64,000 bases of DNA from Adiantum capillus-veneris (taxonomy: Eukaryota; Streptophyta; Polypodiopsida; Polypodiales; Pteridaceae): positions 92,623,340-92,687,339 of the forward strand of contig CM043971.1 in the NCBI GenBank assembly GCA_014529385.2. The letters are read 5' to 3'. Below the pieces are notes generated by a model that worked only from the letters and a program-made list of their open reading frames with translations, ran no database searches and had not been told where the DNA came from. Each line of letters begins with the position of its first letter. The stretch's first letter is position 1. Position numbers and translations under genes: made by a program. Shown here one piece after another: positions 1-11,034 of the stretch.

Positions 1-2
1 AG

Positions 3-764
3 GGAGACGAAGGAACCAGTGGACTGACCCAGGAGGAAAAGGGAAAGACAAAAGTGCTAAGTGTAGTCACCTTGGAGAAGGCATCAAAGCTAGAGGATAC
101 ATTAGTGATGCCTATTGGGAAGAGGACCACAGAGGATAAGGAAGGAATAAGTGCCCCAGGTCCTAGTAAGAAGAAAGGAAAGAGCCATGAAGGCGAGGAT
201 GTCAAGGCCAAGAGGAAAAGGAGAGCTCGTCAAAAGTTTCATGTTTCAGATTTTTCACTAGGGGATGGGCAATTAAGCTATGACTTGAAGGAGGATCTGA
301 TGAGCAGGAAGGTAGATGTTACTTTTGGGCAGCTTATAGAGATGGTGCCTAAGTTAAAGCGACAGTGGAAGAGGATGGTTAACCCAATGGAGAAAGAGCC
401 AGAGAGAGGTTCAGTAAAGGTGTTGGCAATGGATGAGCTACCAGACATTTGTCCAATAGTAGATGTGTGGCATAAAAGGAAAAATTTGGGACAAGGTTAT
501 GTGGATGGCGGAGCCCAAATATGCGTCATAACACACTCATGCGTTGAGAAGATGGGTCTCACAGTGGCTGGGGTGTCAGTTTTTCGGATCAGATTGGCAA
601 ACCATCAAAAAGTAAAATGCTTGGGTGTTGTAAAGAGCTTAGAAGTGGAGGCATATGATGCAAAGGAAGTGGTTGATTTTCATGTGATGCCAACAGGGTT
701 GGGAGCATATCCTATTATACTGGGAAGACCATGGTTACGTGCAGTGGGAGCTATTCAAGATTGA
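3..764 (+). pseudogene. E1 Gag C-terminus and retropepsin-like protease
   Basis: The frame is open from base 3, so the segment continues from outside the window. A Lys/Arg-rich stretch (about residues 38-62 counted from base 54) resembles a Gag tail. It is followed by a conserved linker with F-x-L-G-x-G, also seen in E2 near 33560. The protease has D-G-G-A (Asp codon at 504-506) and the flap-end motif ILGRPWL near 718-735. D-G-G in place of D-[ST]-G also occurs in the E2 and E3 proteases here, so it looks like a lineage trait and not damage. The ORF ends at TGA 762-764, where E2 has D-W-E, so the likely change is TGG to TGA. Role: cleaves the Gag-Pol polyprotein during particle maturation. 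Confidence 0.8.
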
Positions 765-1685
765 CGACATGGTACGATTAGCCTCTATGGAAAGACAGGT
801 ACCAAGAAGCTTTATAATATGGAGACAAGGAAACGATTAGAGGAGCTTTATGAAGATGAGGATGAGTCTAGTGATGAAGACTCTTCCACGGTGACAGATG
901 AGGACATTGATAGCACTACCAGCAGTGATGAGGATGCTGATGTTGCATTTCTTTTGATGGACAAAGAAATACAGGAGTTTGGTTTAGTTGCATTTGCGAA
1001 TGAGGTTGAAGATGAAAGTGAAGGGCCTTATGAAGTGATTGAAGGGCTGATGCAAACCAAGGTTGAGTTGTCAAAGAAGCAAGAATTGATGACACAAATG
1101 ATCAGTGGAGACCTCTCAGCTATGGAGAAGGATATATATTTGCATATGCTGGCTAGTTTTCCTGATTTGTTCATTACTTCATATGAAGAGATCAGAGGGT
1201 TCAAGGGTGAAGAGATGCATATAGAGCTGAAAGAAGGTGCTAAGCCAGTGCGGCAAAGGCTAAGAAGGATGGGTCAAGAGAAAATGGAAGCCTTGCGATA
1301 AGAGGTGGACAAGTTGTTGAAGGCAGGGTTCATAGTCCCTGTGGAGACCACAGAATGGGTGAGTCCAGTAGTAGTCAGTCCAAAGAAGGATCGGAAGTGG
1401 AGAATTTGTGTAGATTTTAAACCCTTAAACACAGCCACTAAGAAGAACCCATATCCTTTTCCATTCATCGATCAGATCTTGGATTCAGTGGCAGGTTATG
1501 AGAGGTACAGTGTGTGTGATGGTTTTTCAGGCTATTTTCAATTGAAGATTGCTCTTAAAGATCGCACAAAGACCACTTTTATTACTCCATGGGGCTGCTA
1601 TTGCTACACAGTGTTGCCATTTGGGTTGTCAAATGGACCTTCCTTCTATCAAGAGAGAGAAAATTGGGTGTTGGAACCTTGGTAG
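765..1685 (+). pseudogene. E1 protease-RT linker and first half of reverse transcriptase
   Basis: The frame is the same as in the preceding segment. An acidic, Ser/Asp-rich linker (about 830-960) leads into the RT fingers. Visible RT motifs are the entry segment ending in KAGF-V-P, WVSPVVV-PKK, WRICVDFKPLN and FSGYFQLKIALKDR-KTTF, then LPFGLSN. A TAA at 1299-1301 interrupts just before the RT entry. Shortly after LPFGLSN (about 1650-1690) the coding switches to another frame through a small indel. Role: RNA- and DNA-templated DNA synthesis for retrotransposition. This copy cannot make an intact enzyme. Confidence 0.85.
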
Positions 1686-4356
1686 TTGTGTTAAAGCTTT
1701 TATGGATGACTTCTGTGTTTATAGCAGTAGGGCTGAACACCATGAGAAGCTGCAGATGGTATTGGCTCGATATGATGAATGTGGAGGACAACTAAATCCA
1801 AAGAAATGTCATCTAGCACAGCCAAGGGTGAAGTTATTGGGCCATATGGTGTCAGAAAATGGCATTGAGACTGATCCAGATAAGGTTAAGTCTATTATTC
1901 TTCTTCCATCACCTACGAGTACGAAGCAATTGGAAACCTTTATACACAAAGTGAAGTACATGGAAAGGTTTATTCCATTGTCTTCTCAGATTCTTTATCC
2001 ATTACAACAAGTGGCAAAGCATGATCCATTGCAATGGGATGACAAGTGTGAAGAAGTGTTTCAAGAGGTGAAAGAGGTGTTAGGGGGGTTGTCAGCCATG
2101 CAGGCTCCTGATTGGGAGAAATTGTTTTATGTAAATCCATCAGTAGGGGATGATGCCATTGGAGCCATACTATTGCAAAAGGGGAAGGGCAGCCATTATA
2201 TGAGGCCAGTGTATTGTGCAAGTCGAGTGAAGTTGGTAGTGGAGAGAAAGTTCTCGGAAGTAGAGCTAGTGATGGCCAGTGTAATATTTGCTTGTCGACG
2301 ATTTCGTCATTACTTGCTACCACGGCCTTTTGTTTTCTTGACGAGTTATGCCTTTTTGCCACAGTTAATTAATGGTACTAACATGTCAAATGTGGTGAAG
2401 AAATGGGTAATTGAGCTGCAAGAGTTTGAGTTCTCTTTTCTAGTGGACGATAGTACAAGGGCTACCCTAGCTAATTTGTTGACCTACAAGGAGAATCACC
2501 TTATTGTTAAGGAAGAGGTGGTGAGAAAGGTAGTTGAAGAAGTGCCACAGATCAGCAATGCACATGTGTTTTTCTTTGATGGTTCATACAGAAAGAGCCA
2601 TGATGCAGCTTCAGGGGGTATAGCACTTTATGATCCAGAGGGGAAGCTAGTATGCAAGAGAGGGTTCAAATTGGATGCTCATAGTAACAATGAGGCTGAA
2701 TATGCTACTCTGGAAGCTGGATTACACATTTGTTTGAAGCATGGCGTTCGAAGGTTGAGCATAAAAGGTGATGCCTTGTTAGTGGTGAAGCAAGTGCTGG
2801 GTGTGTGGAAGAGCAAGAACACCTCATTGAAGGAAATGTGCTTCACAATTAAAGGCCTGTTAAAAAAGTTCGAAGCATGGAGCATCAGACACATTGAGCG
2901 TGCTCTAAATGGAGAGGCACATGAAGCAGCTCAAGGCATGATTGGGGAGCTATTTGTGTTGAGGATTACTTTACCTCTTTATCATGGTCGGGAAAGTTTG
3001 GCTCAAGAAGAGGATTTTTTGCTAACAGGAATCATTCCAAAGGAGATTCAGAAGTCTAAGAAGTATGGCTTTGTGCGTAGAGCATACAGGTACAAATTGA
3101 TTGGTGATGTCTTATACATGAAAGGGGATGATCTCATGTTGAGACGTGTACCTTGGCAGGAGGAGCTTTACAGAGTGTTGGAAGAGAATCATGAAGGCGC
3201 ATGTGGTGGCCATTTTGCTCTAATGATCACCTTGCATAAGATTTTGCAAGAGGGGTATGTATGGCCTAGTTTGCACAAGGATGTTCACCATTGGTGTAGG
3301 TCTTGCAATAGGTGTCAAGCATTTGGGAAGAGAGTGTTGAAGCCAGAGCTACGAAAAACCATTATGGCGTTTGATGTGTTTGAAAAGTGGGGGATTGATG
3401 CAATAGGCCTGTTACCTATCACAAGCAGGGGAAAAAGCTATATCTTGACGGCAGTGGACTATCTCTCTAGATGGGCAGAGGCTATAGCAGTAAAACAGAT
3501 CACTGCAAAGGATGTGGCAAAATTTGTGTATGATGAAATATGTTGCAAGTTTGGGGTGCCATTAGAGCTACTTTCAGATAAGGGGCCAGGATTTAGAGCT
3601 AAACTACTAGACTTCTTATGCACAAAGATGAAGATTAGGCACCAGCATACCACTCCTTATTACCCGCAGTGTAATGGCTTAAATGAAAGATTCAATGGTG
3701 AGCTGGTACAAATTATTTCTAAAGTGGCAGAGCACCAAGGAAAGAATTGGGATTTGGAATTGCCTAGTGCATTATGGGCTTACCGTACTTCGGTGAAGAC
3801 AGGTACAGGGTTTACTCCATTTCATTTGGCGTATGGAAAGGAAGCACTATTGCCTGTGGAGGTAGAGTTGCCTGCGGTCAAGATGTTAGAGAAGTTGCTT
3901 GGGCCGCCTAGTGATGCATTCAAAGAGAGGCTCTTGCAGTTACAAGAGGTCCAGTTGGATAGGATGAGCGCATTGGAGCATTATGGGCAGATGCAGGATA
4001 AGGCTTTGGCAAAGATAAATGAAAAGGTCAAAAGTAAGGGTATCAAGAAACATGACTTGGTTTTGCGCTACAACAGTAAGCTGGACAACACCTTCCAAAA
4101 GAAGTTTCAAATTAAGTGGGAAGGCCCTTTCAAGGTAGTAGAGTGTTTTCCAAATGGCACATATCAGCTGGCTAACCTGGATGGTGTTCTACATAAGTCA
4201 AGGGTAAATGGATTGCATCTTAAATTGTATCATGCTAGATTGATGATGGTGGAGCAAGATGAGATGTCTGTGGATAAAGCAGTGTTGGTGAGGGATGAGG
4301 AGACCTGTGATGCGGCGAGTCTCATATCTCTCTTTGCTGTTGCTGATCATGAATGA
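1686..4356 (+). pseudogene. E1 RT palm/thumb, two RNase H domains and integrase
   Basis: This part is in the frame following the indel. RT continues with the catalytic FMDD box near 1702-1713 and the thumb. The first RNase H has lost its first Asp (NPSVGDDAIGA in place of the usual DAS) and its DH motif, so it should be inactive. A second, archaeal/plant-type RNase H follows, with FFDGS near 2573 and NNEAEY near 2686. The integrase has an H-H-C-C zinc finger (GGHF...CRSCNRC), then D of WGIDAIG, D of LSDKG and E of LNERFNG. A GPF-type C-terminal module (WEGPFKV) comes next. The segment stays open for about 890 codons, which suggests fairly recent loss of function. The normally conserved N of SDNG is K. 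Confidence 0.88.
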
Positions 4357-4367
4357 TCTAGCACGCT

Positions 4368-4381
4368 AGGGGAGGAGAAAA
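4368..4381 (+). promoter_or_regulatory. E1 polypurine tract
   Basis: The purine run AGGGGAGGAGAAAA lies 11 bp after the pol stop and just before a TG dinucleotide at 4385. This is where a plus-strand primer site is expected, next to the 3' LTR. Confidence 0.7.
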
Positions 4382-4384
4382 TTA

Positions 4385-5589
4385 TGTTAGGAGTTTTTTG
4401 GAGTAAGGGATTGCGCATATGTACATACACATGCATGGTGCATCAAATAAAGAATTTCCCATTTTCCAGAGCGAGGTGGTTACGTGGGGCCCACATGTGT
4501 ACAGGTAGGACAGCATATACATAGTGCATCGATTTTCACTATCACCAGTACCAGTATGTTTTTTCTACAATAATGAGGATTTTATAGCGCGTAAAACTTC
4601 TCGAAGAAGTTATCTGCGGGCCGACGACATGAGGTAAGTAGGTGCGTCAGATGGCATCTAGTGGCGTCAGGAGGGCGAACGGGGTCAATATTTGCACGCG
4701 GATGAAGACGGACACAACGTGGGTGTTTTCTTGTGAGAGTTATGCAGAAAGGTCATCATTAGGACCACTTTTTGGGGCCACTTCATGTGGTTGCGAGACG
4801 CATTATTGAAAAGAAATGAGTGCCAGGTGTGCGGATGATGCAAAAAGGTGACAACTATGCACTGCGAGGTCAGTTTTTGGCCTGTTTGGGGTCCGTTTGA
4901 GGTCATCTAAAAGGCCAAGGGTGCCCAACTAATAAAGCTAAGTGTGGGAACTGAAAAAACTGAGAGAAGACCAGAAAAAACATGGAGAAGAGAGGAGGAA
5001 CAGCCGCAGGTGTGTTTTTGCTCATTTTGGAGCTTGTTTTGGCCGTAAACTGCTCATCCGAAGTCGGATTTGAGCACTTTGACATTGTACACTGAGGTTT
5101 TGGGCCGTTCCGGACGCGATGGTGCTGTCCATTTTGCCAAATTCCTCACTCTTTTCCTGCTGTTTTTCTGTGTAAGTTTCTCCTATGAGCGAAGTTTCTG
5201 CTCTAGTTCGTGATTGTATATGGCTTATTTTACCCATATTGTGTGAGCTATTTGCCCCATTGGTGTTGGCCCAAGCTCAATTGTATCTAAACATCAGAAA
5301 TTATCCTCTTTTGAGCTGAGTTTTTTGCGTGTGTGTGTGTGTGTGTCTCTGTGGAGTGGGCAAGTCTCTCTTCTCTCACTCCAGAGGTGTGTTCCCTGTC
5401 TCGGCCAGGTGTGTTGTCTAAGCCGAGTGGTGCCCCATAGTGTGTGTGTGTGTGTGTGTGTATCTTCCCAAGAGTGTGTGTCGGGTCATTATAGAGGCGC
5501 TATGTGTGTATTCATCCCGCTCACACCGTTATCAAGAGCTCCACATTGCTAGTCTCGTGATAGAGTCGGAGAGAATGGAAGGGAGGTTG
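4385..5589 (+). repeat. E1 probable 3' LTR (end not resolved)
   Basis: The sequence starts TGTTAGGAG immediately after the polypurine tract, as an LTR should. It holds no coding signal. It contains two GT microsatellites (about 5327-5346 and 5441-5462). The right end is set arbitrarily at the next element because the partner LTR lies outside the window and no target duplication can be tested. Confidence 0.45.
5327..5462. repeat. Two GT microsatellite tracts
   Basis: (GT)n runs occur at about 5327-5346 and 5441-5462, about 95 bp apart, inside the probable E1 LTR. The short ORFs that read V-C-V-C-V here are artefacts of the repeat. Confidence 0.85.
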
Positions 5590-6130
5590 CATTCCCTCCT
5601 AATGGGTTTCGCAGGAGAAACCCTCTCCAAAAATACCCTCTAATTTGTGAAAATCCCCAAAATACCCCTTAAATTTCAAAAATTCCCAACATACCTTTCA
5701 TCTATTTTTGTTGAATTGCTTCAAGATTTTTTAATCTTTATTTCTTTTTGACAATTGAGATAGTTTTTTGAGTGCTTAGAACGTAATTTGTCACAAATTA
5801 CCTTGGTGACAAATTACCTCGCAAAGAAAGACAATTATGTGTAAAAATAATGAAGCAATTCATTCTCTACCAAAACCTATATAACCAACTCAAATTTTAC
5901 TTTTAGCATCTTGTATTGATAGACAATTAGTCTTCTTATGGAAAGCTACAATATTCTTTATTTTTGAAAATATTTAGTCTCACTACCATGGGTATTTTGG
6001 GAATTTTGTAAAATTTGAAGGGCATTTTGGAAATTTATGACAAAATATTAGGCGTGTTTTGAGAATTTCCAAACATTAGAGGGGTATTTTGGTAATTTGT
6101 CACATATTAGAGGGGTATTAGGAGGGCCTT
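5590..6130. mobile_element. MITE-like element with long imperfect terminal inverted repeats
   Basis: The left arm starts near 5592 with CCCTCCTAAT and runs through ACCCTCTAATTTGTGA and CCAAAATACCCCT. The reverse complement of the right end (from about 6126) reads CCCTCCTAAT, ACCCCTCTAATATGTGA and CCAAAATACCCCT. The arms align over roughly 75 bp, with an extra 27-bp segment in the left arm. The unit AAAATACCCCTCTAAT recurs inside each arm. The interior is AT-rich and noncoding. The size of about 0.54 kb suits a MITE or foldback element. I could not establish a target-site duplication. Confidence 0.6.
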
Positions 6131-7009
6131 GCTTTATTGAACAGATTTTGGAAAGCTCGTGTTAGCTGCATGCAGAAGAAACATGGGCTGCCCTATGGTG
6201 TGGTTGCTCCCTCACGAACACAGATATGCTCCTCTCCTATGCTTGCACCAAGATTGAAGTGCTCTGCATCTGCATGATCATAACGCCTCCATGCATCTGC
6301 CCTGAGAAAGAGAAACGTAAGGTCAATCCCCTATTACCCACCATCGATTGCCATTACTTGGCCTTGTACTTATGGCTATTACTTATGCTTAAGGGTGAAT
6401 TGCACAATACAATGGGATTCCTTTTGGTTTGACATTGTGGTGTCCAATTAGTTGCTTAATGGTCCTTTTTTCTTTCTTTCAATCAATACTCCATCATTAT
6501 GCTTTATCTTTTTCTGTGTGCACTAGGATTACATGATATTATTGAATGTGATGTGGGTGTCTCCTAGATGCAAGCCTCATATATTTCTCTATGAAATACT
6601 CTTAAAGAAACATATTTATATTCTCTCTTCTCTCATTCCTTGCTCGTACCGCTCGTGCATTTTTGCTCGTTTGATTGACATATTCTGCTCTCAATATGTA
6701 ATATAGATCTTTCACATACCACACATCATATCATAGACAAGAACATTGTGCTATTCTTACACACACTTTTACTGTATAGCACACATGTTGCTATCTTACT
6801 ATAATAGAGTCCTTTTACATGGCACACTTATAGAATAGACAGGGACATTGGGGTACACTTGTGCAATATAGCACACATAATAGCGTAGGTAGAGACAATG
6901 GACTATCTTGACACATTACTTGGCTACATATCACATATAGTAGGATGTACACAACTCCAGAACACCCAATGGGTAGCTATTCATAAGAGTGAGATGTTTC
7001 ACTTGAGAG
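6131..7009. other. Intergenic AT-rich DNA with diverged repeats
   Basis: I see no supported gene. Between about 6733 and 6945, versions of ATAGACA-GGACATTG and TATAGCACACAT recur at irregular 55-100-bp spacing, which looks like an old, eroded tandem repeat. The short ORFs at 6226-6432 and 6898-7155 show no recognisable domain. Confidence 0.5.
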
Positions 7010-8026
7010 TTATTCATTGTAAGAATGAGACATGTTTACCTGAGATTCATCAAGTAAGTGTTTGGGATGCTCTTGATAATGTTTTCTGCCCAATCGTTTG
7101 CGACAAATATCTTTCTTGTTTGGAGACACCCTACTTTGCTCTATCCAAAATGTAATAATTGTCTGCTTCAATTCCTCCGATAAGGACCCAGCATTTCCAA
7201 ACTTCCTTTTGCATAAGTCGAGCCTCAGCGTACTTGACATAGGATCGCTGTCAAGTCTACCCAAAGCTGAATATAAATTCCTTGGATGAACATTTAATAG
7301 CTTTGCCACTTTATGTAGAGTAGCACCTCTACCTTGGCTCCCATTATCATGCAGTAATCCATTCACTAGCATGCTGAATGTGCTTCGTTTTAAGAACATC
7401 TCGTCAGCTGATTTTGGAATCTTTAATTCTTGTAAAGAGACCTAGAGTGCAGATATAAGGCCATTTGCAGGAAGATACAAACTTTCACACGATGGCAAGA
7501 TTCTATCATCATTGAAAACACCTTGAAGAATTGCATTCTTATCTTCTTTCCCATAACTATGCAACTGTCTCACAATGTGCTGAACAATATTCTGAATAGT
7601 ATGTTGCTTCTTGTCTTCCTTTGTGTGTACATCGACGTCCTCCCTATGACAATCTTCCGCTCCAATGTTGACGCTTGGCTGTACTTGCTTTCTTACATGA
7701 CATTGCTTTCTATACTCACGTTTAGCCTGTGCTTCATACTTTCTCACTGCAATAATTTCATCCTCATTTAGACAATCTTTTATCTTGGAGTGCACATGCG
7801 TATGAACTATATCTATTCCATGTGCCTCATCATAAAATCCGTCATCCACCATCCGGGAATAGTGTGCAGTAGTTTGAAATGAATGAAGTGGTACAAAACT
7901 TCCTGATTGTAATTGTGAACTGAAATCCATTTGTGCTGCATTGTTGAGTTCAAGAAGCTCCATTGCTACTTGTGAGGAGGTATGAGCTGGAACCAAAGCG
8001 AGAGGAAGGGAGTCTCCATCATCCAT
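7010..8026 (-). pseudogene. Unidentified gene with helix-turn-helix-like region, broken by one TAG
   Basis: The likely start is the ATG at 8026-8024 (MDDGDSLPLAL). The longer ORF upstream of it only translates a GA/CT repeat. The frame stays open for 194 codons to TAG at 7444-7442, then continues in the same frame for 144 more to 7010. The C-terminal part reads HKVAKLLNVHPRNLYSAL, which suggests a helix-turn-helix, followed by FWIEQSRVSPNKKD and a basic segment. This is reminiscent, from memory only, of transposase-like proteins with an N-terminal HTH. The codons for DESQ are followed by GTAAAC, a good splice donor near 7040, so the last 9 residues may be intron. No downstream exon was found. 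It could be a host gene relic or a DNA-transposon protein. Confidence 0.5.
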
Positions 8027-8079
8027 ATTCTGAATAGGAGAGTACGAGAGAGAGAGAGATGGAGATGGGCATTGGAGGC

Positions 8080-8119
<40 letters not shown>
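8080..8119. repeat. GA microsatellite (CT in the sense of the HTH-like gene)
   Basis: A (GA)n run of about 35 bp lies 60-90 bp upstream of the inferred ATG at 8026. Read on the gene strand it is a CT tract, a common composition for plant 5' untranslated regions. Confidence 0.85.
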
Positions 8120-8122
<3 letters not shown>

Positions 8123-8264
8123 GGGAGAGAGGAAGAGGTCCACGCGTGCTAACCGCTCCATGTATTTCAATCCGAGTAGTGGAGTCGTGAAGTCAGTTAT
8201 CTTACCTATATTCTTTTAAAAATTATTGACTTAAAAGCCCAGCTATGGTGCCATCCATAGCATC

Positions 8265-8292
8265 ATACTTGGTGTCCATGGACACCAAGTAT
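8265..8292. repeat. Perfect 28-bp palindrome
   Basis: The half-site ATACTTGGTGTCCA is followed directly by its exact reverse complement, with no spacer. A shorter inverted pair, CTATGG...CCATAG, lies about 20 bp to the left (near 8242). It is 130 bp outside the E3 element and not part of its LTR. Confidence 0.9.
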
Positions 8293-8424
8293 TTAGACAC
8301 CATTCTATGCTTTCACCCTCAACCGAGGGCGGCAACAATATATGAACATATAATTATTTTTTACAGCAAATTCTCGATTAAGAGAATGAAAAATGTTAGG
8401 GTTGCATAATTTCACCGTACATGC

Positions 8425-8674
8425 TGTGCGCTCCTTGCCGCACTGTCGAAGCAAGGGACTTGCCAATACACCGTGTGCGAGCCACAAACGGCTCCAAGCA
8501 CACAACAAGCCTAAACTAGCAAGCTCAAGAGAACAAAGGGTGTGTCACTCACCGCTCTACGCTCGCCTTCGTGGTGAATTCCTCGCCGCGATGAAGAAGA
8601 AGCTGCAGTCGTGCCGCGCTCAACCGCCTCGCCGCCGCCGTGCCTTCGTAATGCTCGATCGCACACACACTCTC

Positions 8675-8711
<37 letters not shown>

Positions 8712-9002
8712 AGGAGGTGAAGAAGAAGAAGATGGAGATGGAGATGGAGCAAGAGCACTCTTCAATTGCACAAATGAGAGAATGAGTAAAAATTAGGTTT
8801 AGTTGGCTTTTATAGGAGCTCACCCCATTCACACTTGGGCGCCCATGCTTAGCCAACTAACCCCTTGAATGTCCAAGTTAAAGTGCGCCTCTCATCGGCG
8901 ATCACTCTACCTTTCCCTATTGGTCCGACAAGTCCGGTACCTGACTCTAAATAATACAACGTTTATAGATCATAGGGTGTCCGTGTGCCGTGAGGGTTAA
9001 CA
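8425..9002 (-). repeat. E3 3' LTR
   Basis: On the minus strand it starts TGTTAACC and ends GCGCACA. It contains a CT/CA microsatellite (about 8671-8711) and a TATA box, CTATAAAA, at 8808-8815 (minus strand). It matches the 21372-21953 copy except for about four substitutions and 4 bp of repeat length. Short ORFs inside it are translations of the repeat. Confidence 0.93.
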
Positions 9003-9004
9003 TG

Positions 9005-9015
9005 CCCCCCTTCCT
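9005..9015 (-). promoter_or_regulatory. E3 polypurine tract
   Basis: On the minus strand AGGAAGGGGGG is followed by CA and then the TG that opens the 3' LTR. It sits in the canonical plus-strand primer position. Confidence 0.85.
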
Positions 9016-10348
9016 GATGTAGATTCCGTCCTCGGAAGCTATTAAGTTGAAGCTGGGTCGTCGAGGTGGAACAGCATTTGAGATGAATGTCCTTAGCCTT
9101 CTTCAGTCACTACAAAATCAAACAACATTGGCACAGTAATTGCATTCTCTTAAAAAGCATATGCAGTTTTAGGTAGACACACTGATTGGTCAAAGAATTT
9201 CAAACAATTTGATAGCAATGAACATTAAATTGCAATGTAATCAAATGCATAAATAGATGTAAAGGTAAAAAATTAAACAAGTCTGGGGTCGCTAATTTGA
9301 CGGTCGAAAGGCACTAGAGATCGAATATTAATACCATGGGTAAGCTTCTTAATTTTTTGTGGTCAATTAAGTTGTTTAATCGCAAGAGCCAAGTATTCAT
9401 GTTCGAGGGCTGACTAGAGGCTATACCTAGAAGACTTTGTAGTTAAGCTACCATAAAAGGAATTTCTCATGAAATCATCGCCTGACTGATTACTTTTTCT
9501 TTGACCCCCCAAAGTCTTTTCGCATTGATTCAATTATGATGTGTGTGCTTATTTTGTATGCCTTGGGTTTTTTGCTTTTCAAGGAGAAGCGCCCACACTG
9601 GGAACCTCTAGGGCTCTAGTACCATAGGCGATACATGTGAGTGAAGTACCAATTTAAGCTAGGATTTCTCTTCCAGCTTAAAATTTTACATTGTGGCACT
9701 TTGATTTTTTGTTTGTTCATTTTCAGCATTTAAATTTTGTAACTTTGGGGGGTCATATAACACTGTTACCCTCCCCAGGCTCATCACATTAGTAAACTCC
9801 CTTTATAATACTTAAGCTAAAGGTCAATAGGGTCAAGCCCACTAGAAAGCCCTAGTACATTTCATACAATGCTGCCTAAATCAGATTAAGAACCTAAGTA
9901 ACCATTGATTATTAGGAAGGCATTCCCCATGGTATTAAGAGAAGATTTCTAATATCTAGCTTGGTCAAACTAGCTTAGTCGGACTGCTTGATTTTTTAAC
10001 CTAGACAACTGATTATGACAAAACATTACATTGAATTAAATGTTTGATAGTAAGCAAATGCGCTGAGTATTATGCTACCAATCACAATTAAAGCAGACAA
10101 TCATAGATGCAAAAAGATAACGGCAATGCTAATGGACAAGAAACACCTGTTTGTGTTGATGGTCGTGCTTGATTTGAAGGTTCCATGAAGGTCCAAATCC
10201 TATCAATAGCAACACGCTCCTGTACACACTAGGAAACAAAAGGAATACCTCCAGGAGGCACATCAGTGGGAAAAATTAAAACTCCTAAAAAACAAACTCA
10301 AAACACAATCTAGACCCCTAACCTACCTATCTGTCACCCCTTTTAGAA
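9016..10348 (-). other. E3 noncoding 3' region between accessory ORF and polypurine tract
   Basis: About 1.3 kb with stops in all frames and no recognisable motif. It is transcribed with the element if the LTR promoter works, so it may be a long 3' untranslated region, or a relic of a further gene. Confidence 0.5.
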
Positions 10349-10771
10349 TCAAGGAAAGAGGATATTATATAAACCGGGTGGCCACCCTAAGGCTAGGCCT
10401 CTATCCTCATCATCTAGATAAATAAAATCGTTGTCCGTGAGGCCATAGTCTTCCTCGGTCTCTATTAGTTCCTCTTCATCATCCTCTTGTGCAAGCATGC
10501 TAATCAAGAACCTCGTGATGCGTGGATACTCATCTTGTGCAAAAGAATAAGCATGTGCCATTGGAGACACATTCGCTACTGGGTAGGGATCACTAGTTAG
10601 CCATAGACGTATCAGCCATTCTAACTCCTCAAAATTTCTCTCACATGCAAGGCTCTCTATCAAATCCCATTCGCAAGAAAGTATAGGGTAGCATACGTAG
10701 AACACTTGTTGAAAAGACAAGGGGTACCTTTCATCAAAAATAGAAGTGCATGCCTCTGGTGAAGTAGCCAT
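10349..10771 (-). CDS. E3 accessory ORF, 140 aa, function unknown
   Basis: The first ATG is at 10771 (MATSPEACTSIF); a TTG three codons upstream is not needed. The product has an aromatic and leucine-rich N-terminal half (FQQVFYVCYPILSCEWDLI, then ELEWLIRLWL) and a very acidic segment near residues 98-111 (QEDDEEELIETEED). It ends in WPPGLYNILF. It lies in sense orientation after pol, where Athila-type elements may carry an env-like ORF, but no signal peptide or convincing membrane helix is visible. It overlaps no other good ORF. The base composition and amino-acid mix look like true coding sequence. I do not recognise the family. Confidence 0.55.
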   Translation of the reverse strand: MATSPEACTSIFDERYPLSFQQVFYVCYPILSCEWDLIESLACERNFEELEWLIRLWLTSDPYPVANVSPMAHAYSFAQDEYPRITRFLISMLAQEDDEEELIETEEDYGLTDNDFIYLDDEDRGLALGWPPGLYNILFP

Positions 10772-11034
10772 TTCTGACAAGACAGATAGATTTGGTTAGG
10801 CCTTTAAAACATAAGAGTTGTTTTTGTGTGTTGCTTGAGTTGACACGGTGAATTTGGACTTATATGTAAGATCTGATAGGGTGCTCTCTCATTGCTAGGC
10901 GCTCTTGCTCTTTACTATTTTTGTTTTTTTGTGAGTATAAGGCTATATATATACATTCCCTAAGATCGGAGATTGAGAGGTCAGGGAAAAAGGTTGAGAG
11001 GGAAACAAATGAATGATGACTGTCAGCAAACACT

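Larger units (their letters stand above)
1..5589 (+). mobile_element. E1: partial Ty3/Gypsy LTR retrotransposon, Tat-like, 5' part outside window
   Basis: The domain order is basic Gag tail, retropepsin, RT, degenerate RNase H, second RNase H, integrase, then a polypurine tract and a probable 3' LTR. Two RNase H domains in series and no chromodomain point to the plant Tat lineage; this is family knowledge applied by eye. The reading frame is open at the left edge, so the 5' LTR and most of gag lie outside the window. Coding is broken by TGA at 762-764, TAA at 1299-1301 and a frameshift near 1650-1690. The 3' end is uncertain because no second LTR copy is available for comparison. Confidence 0.8.
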
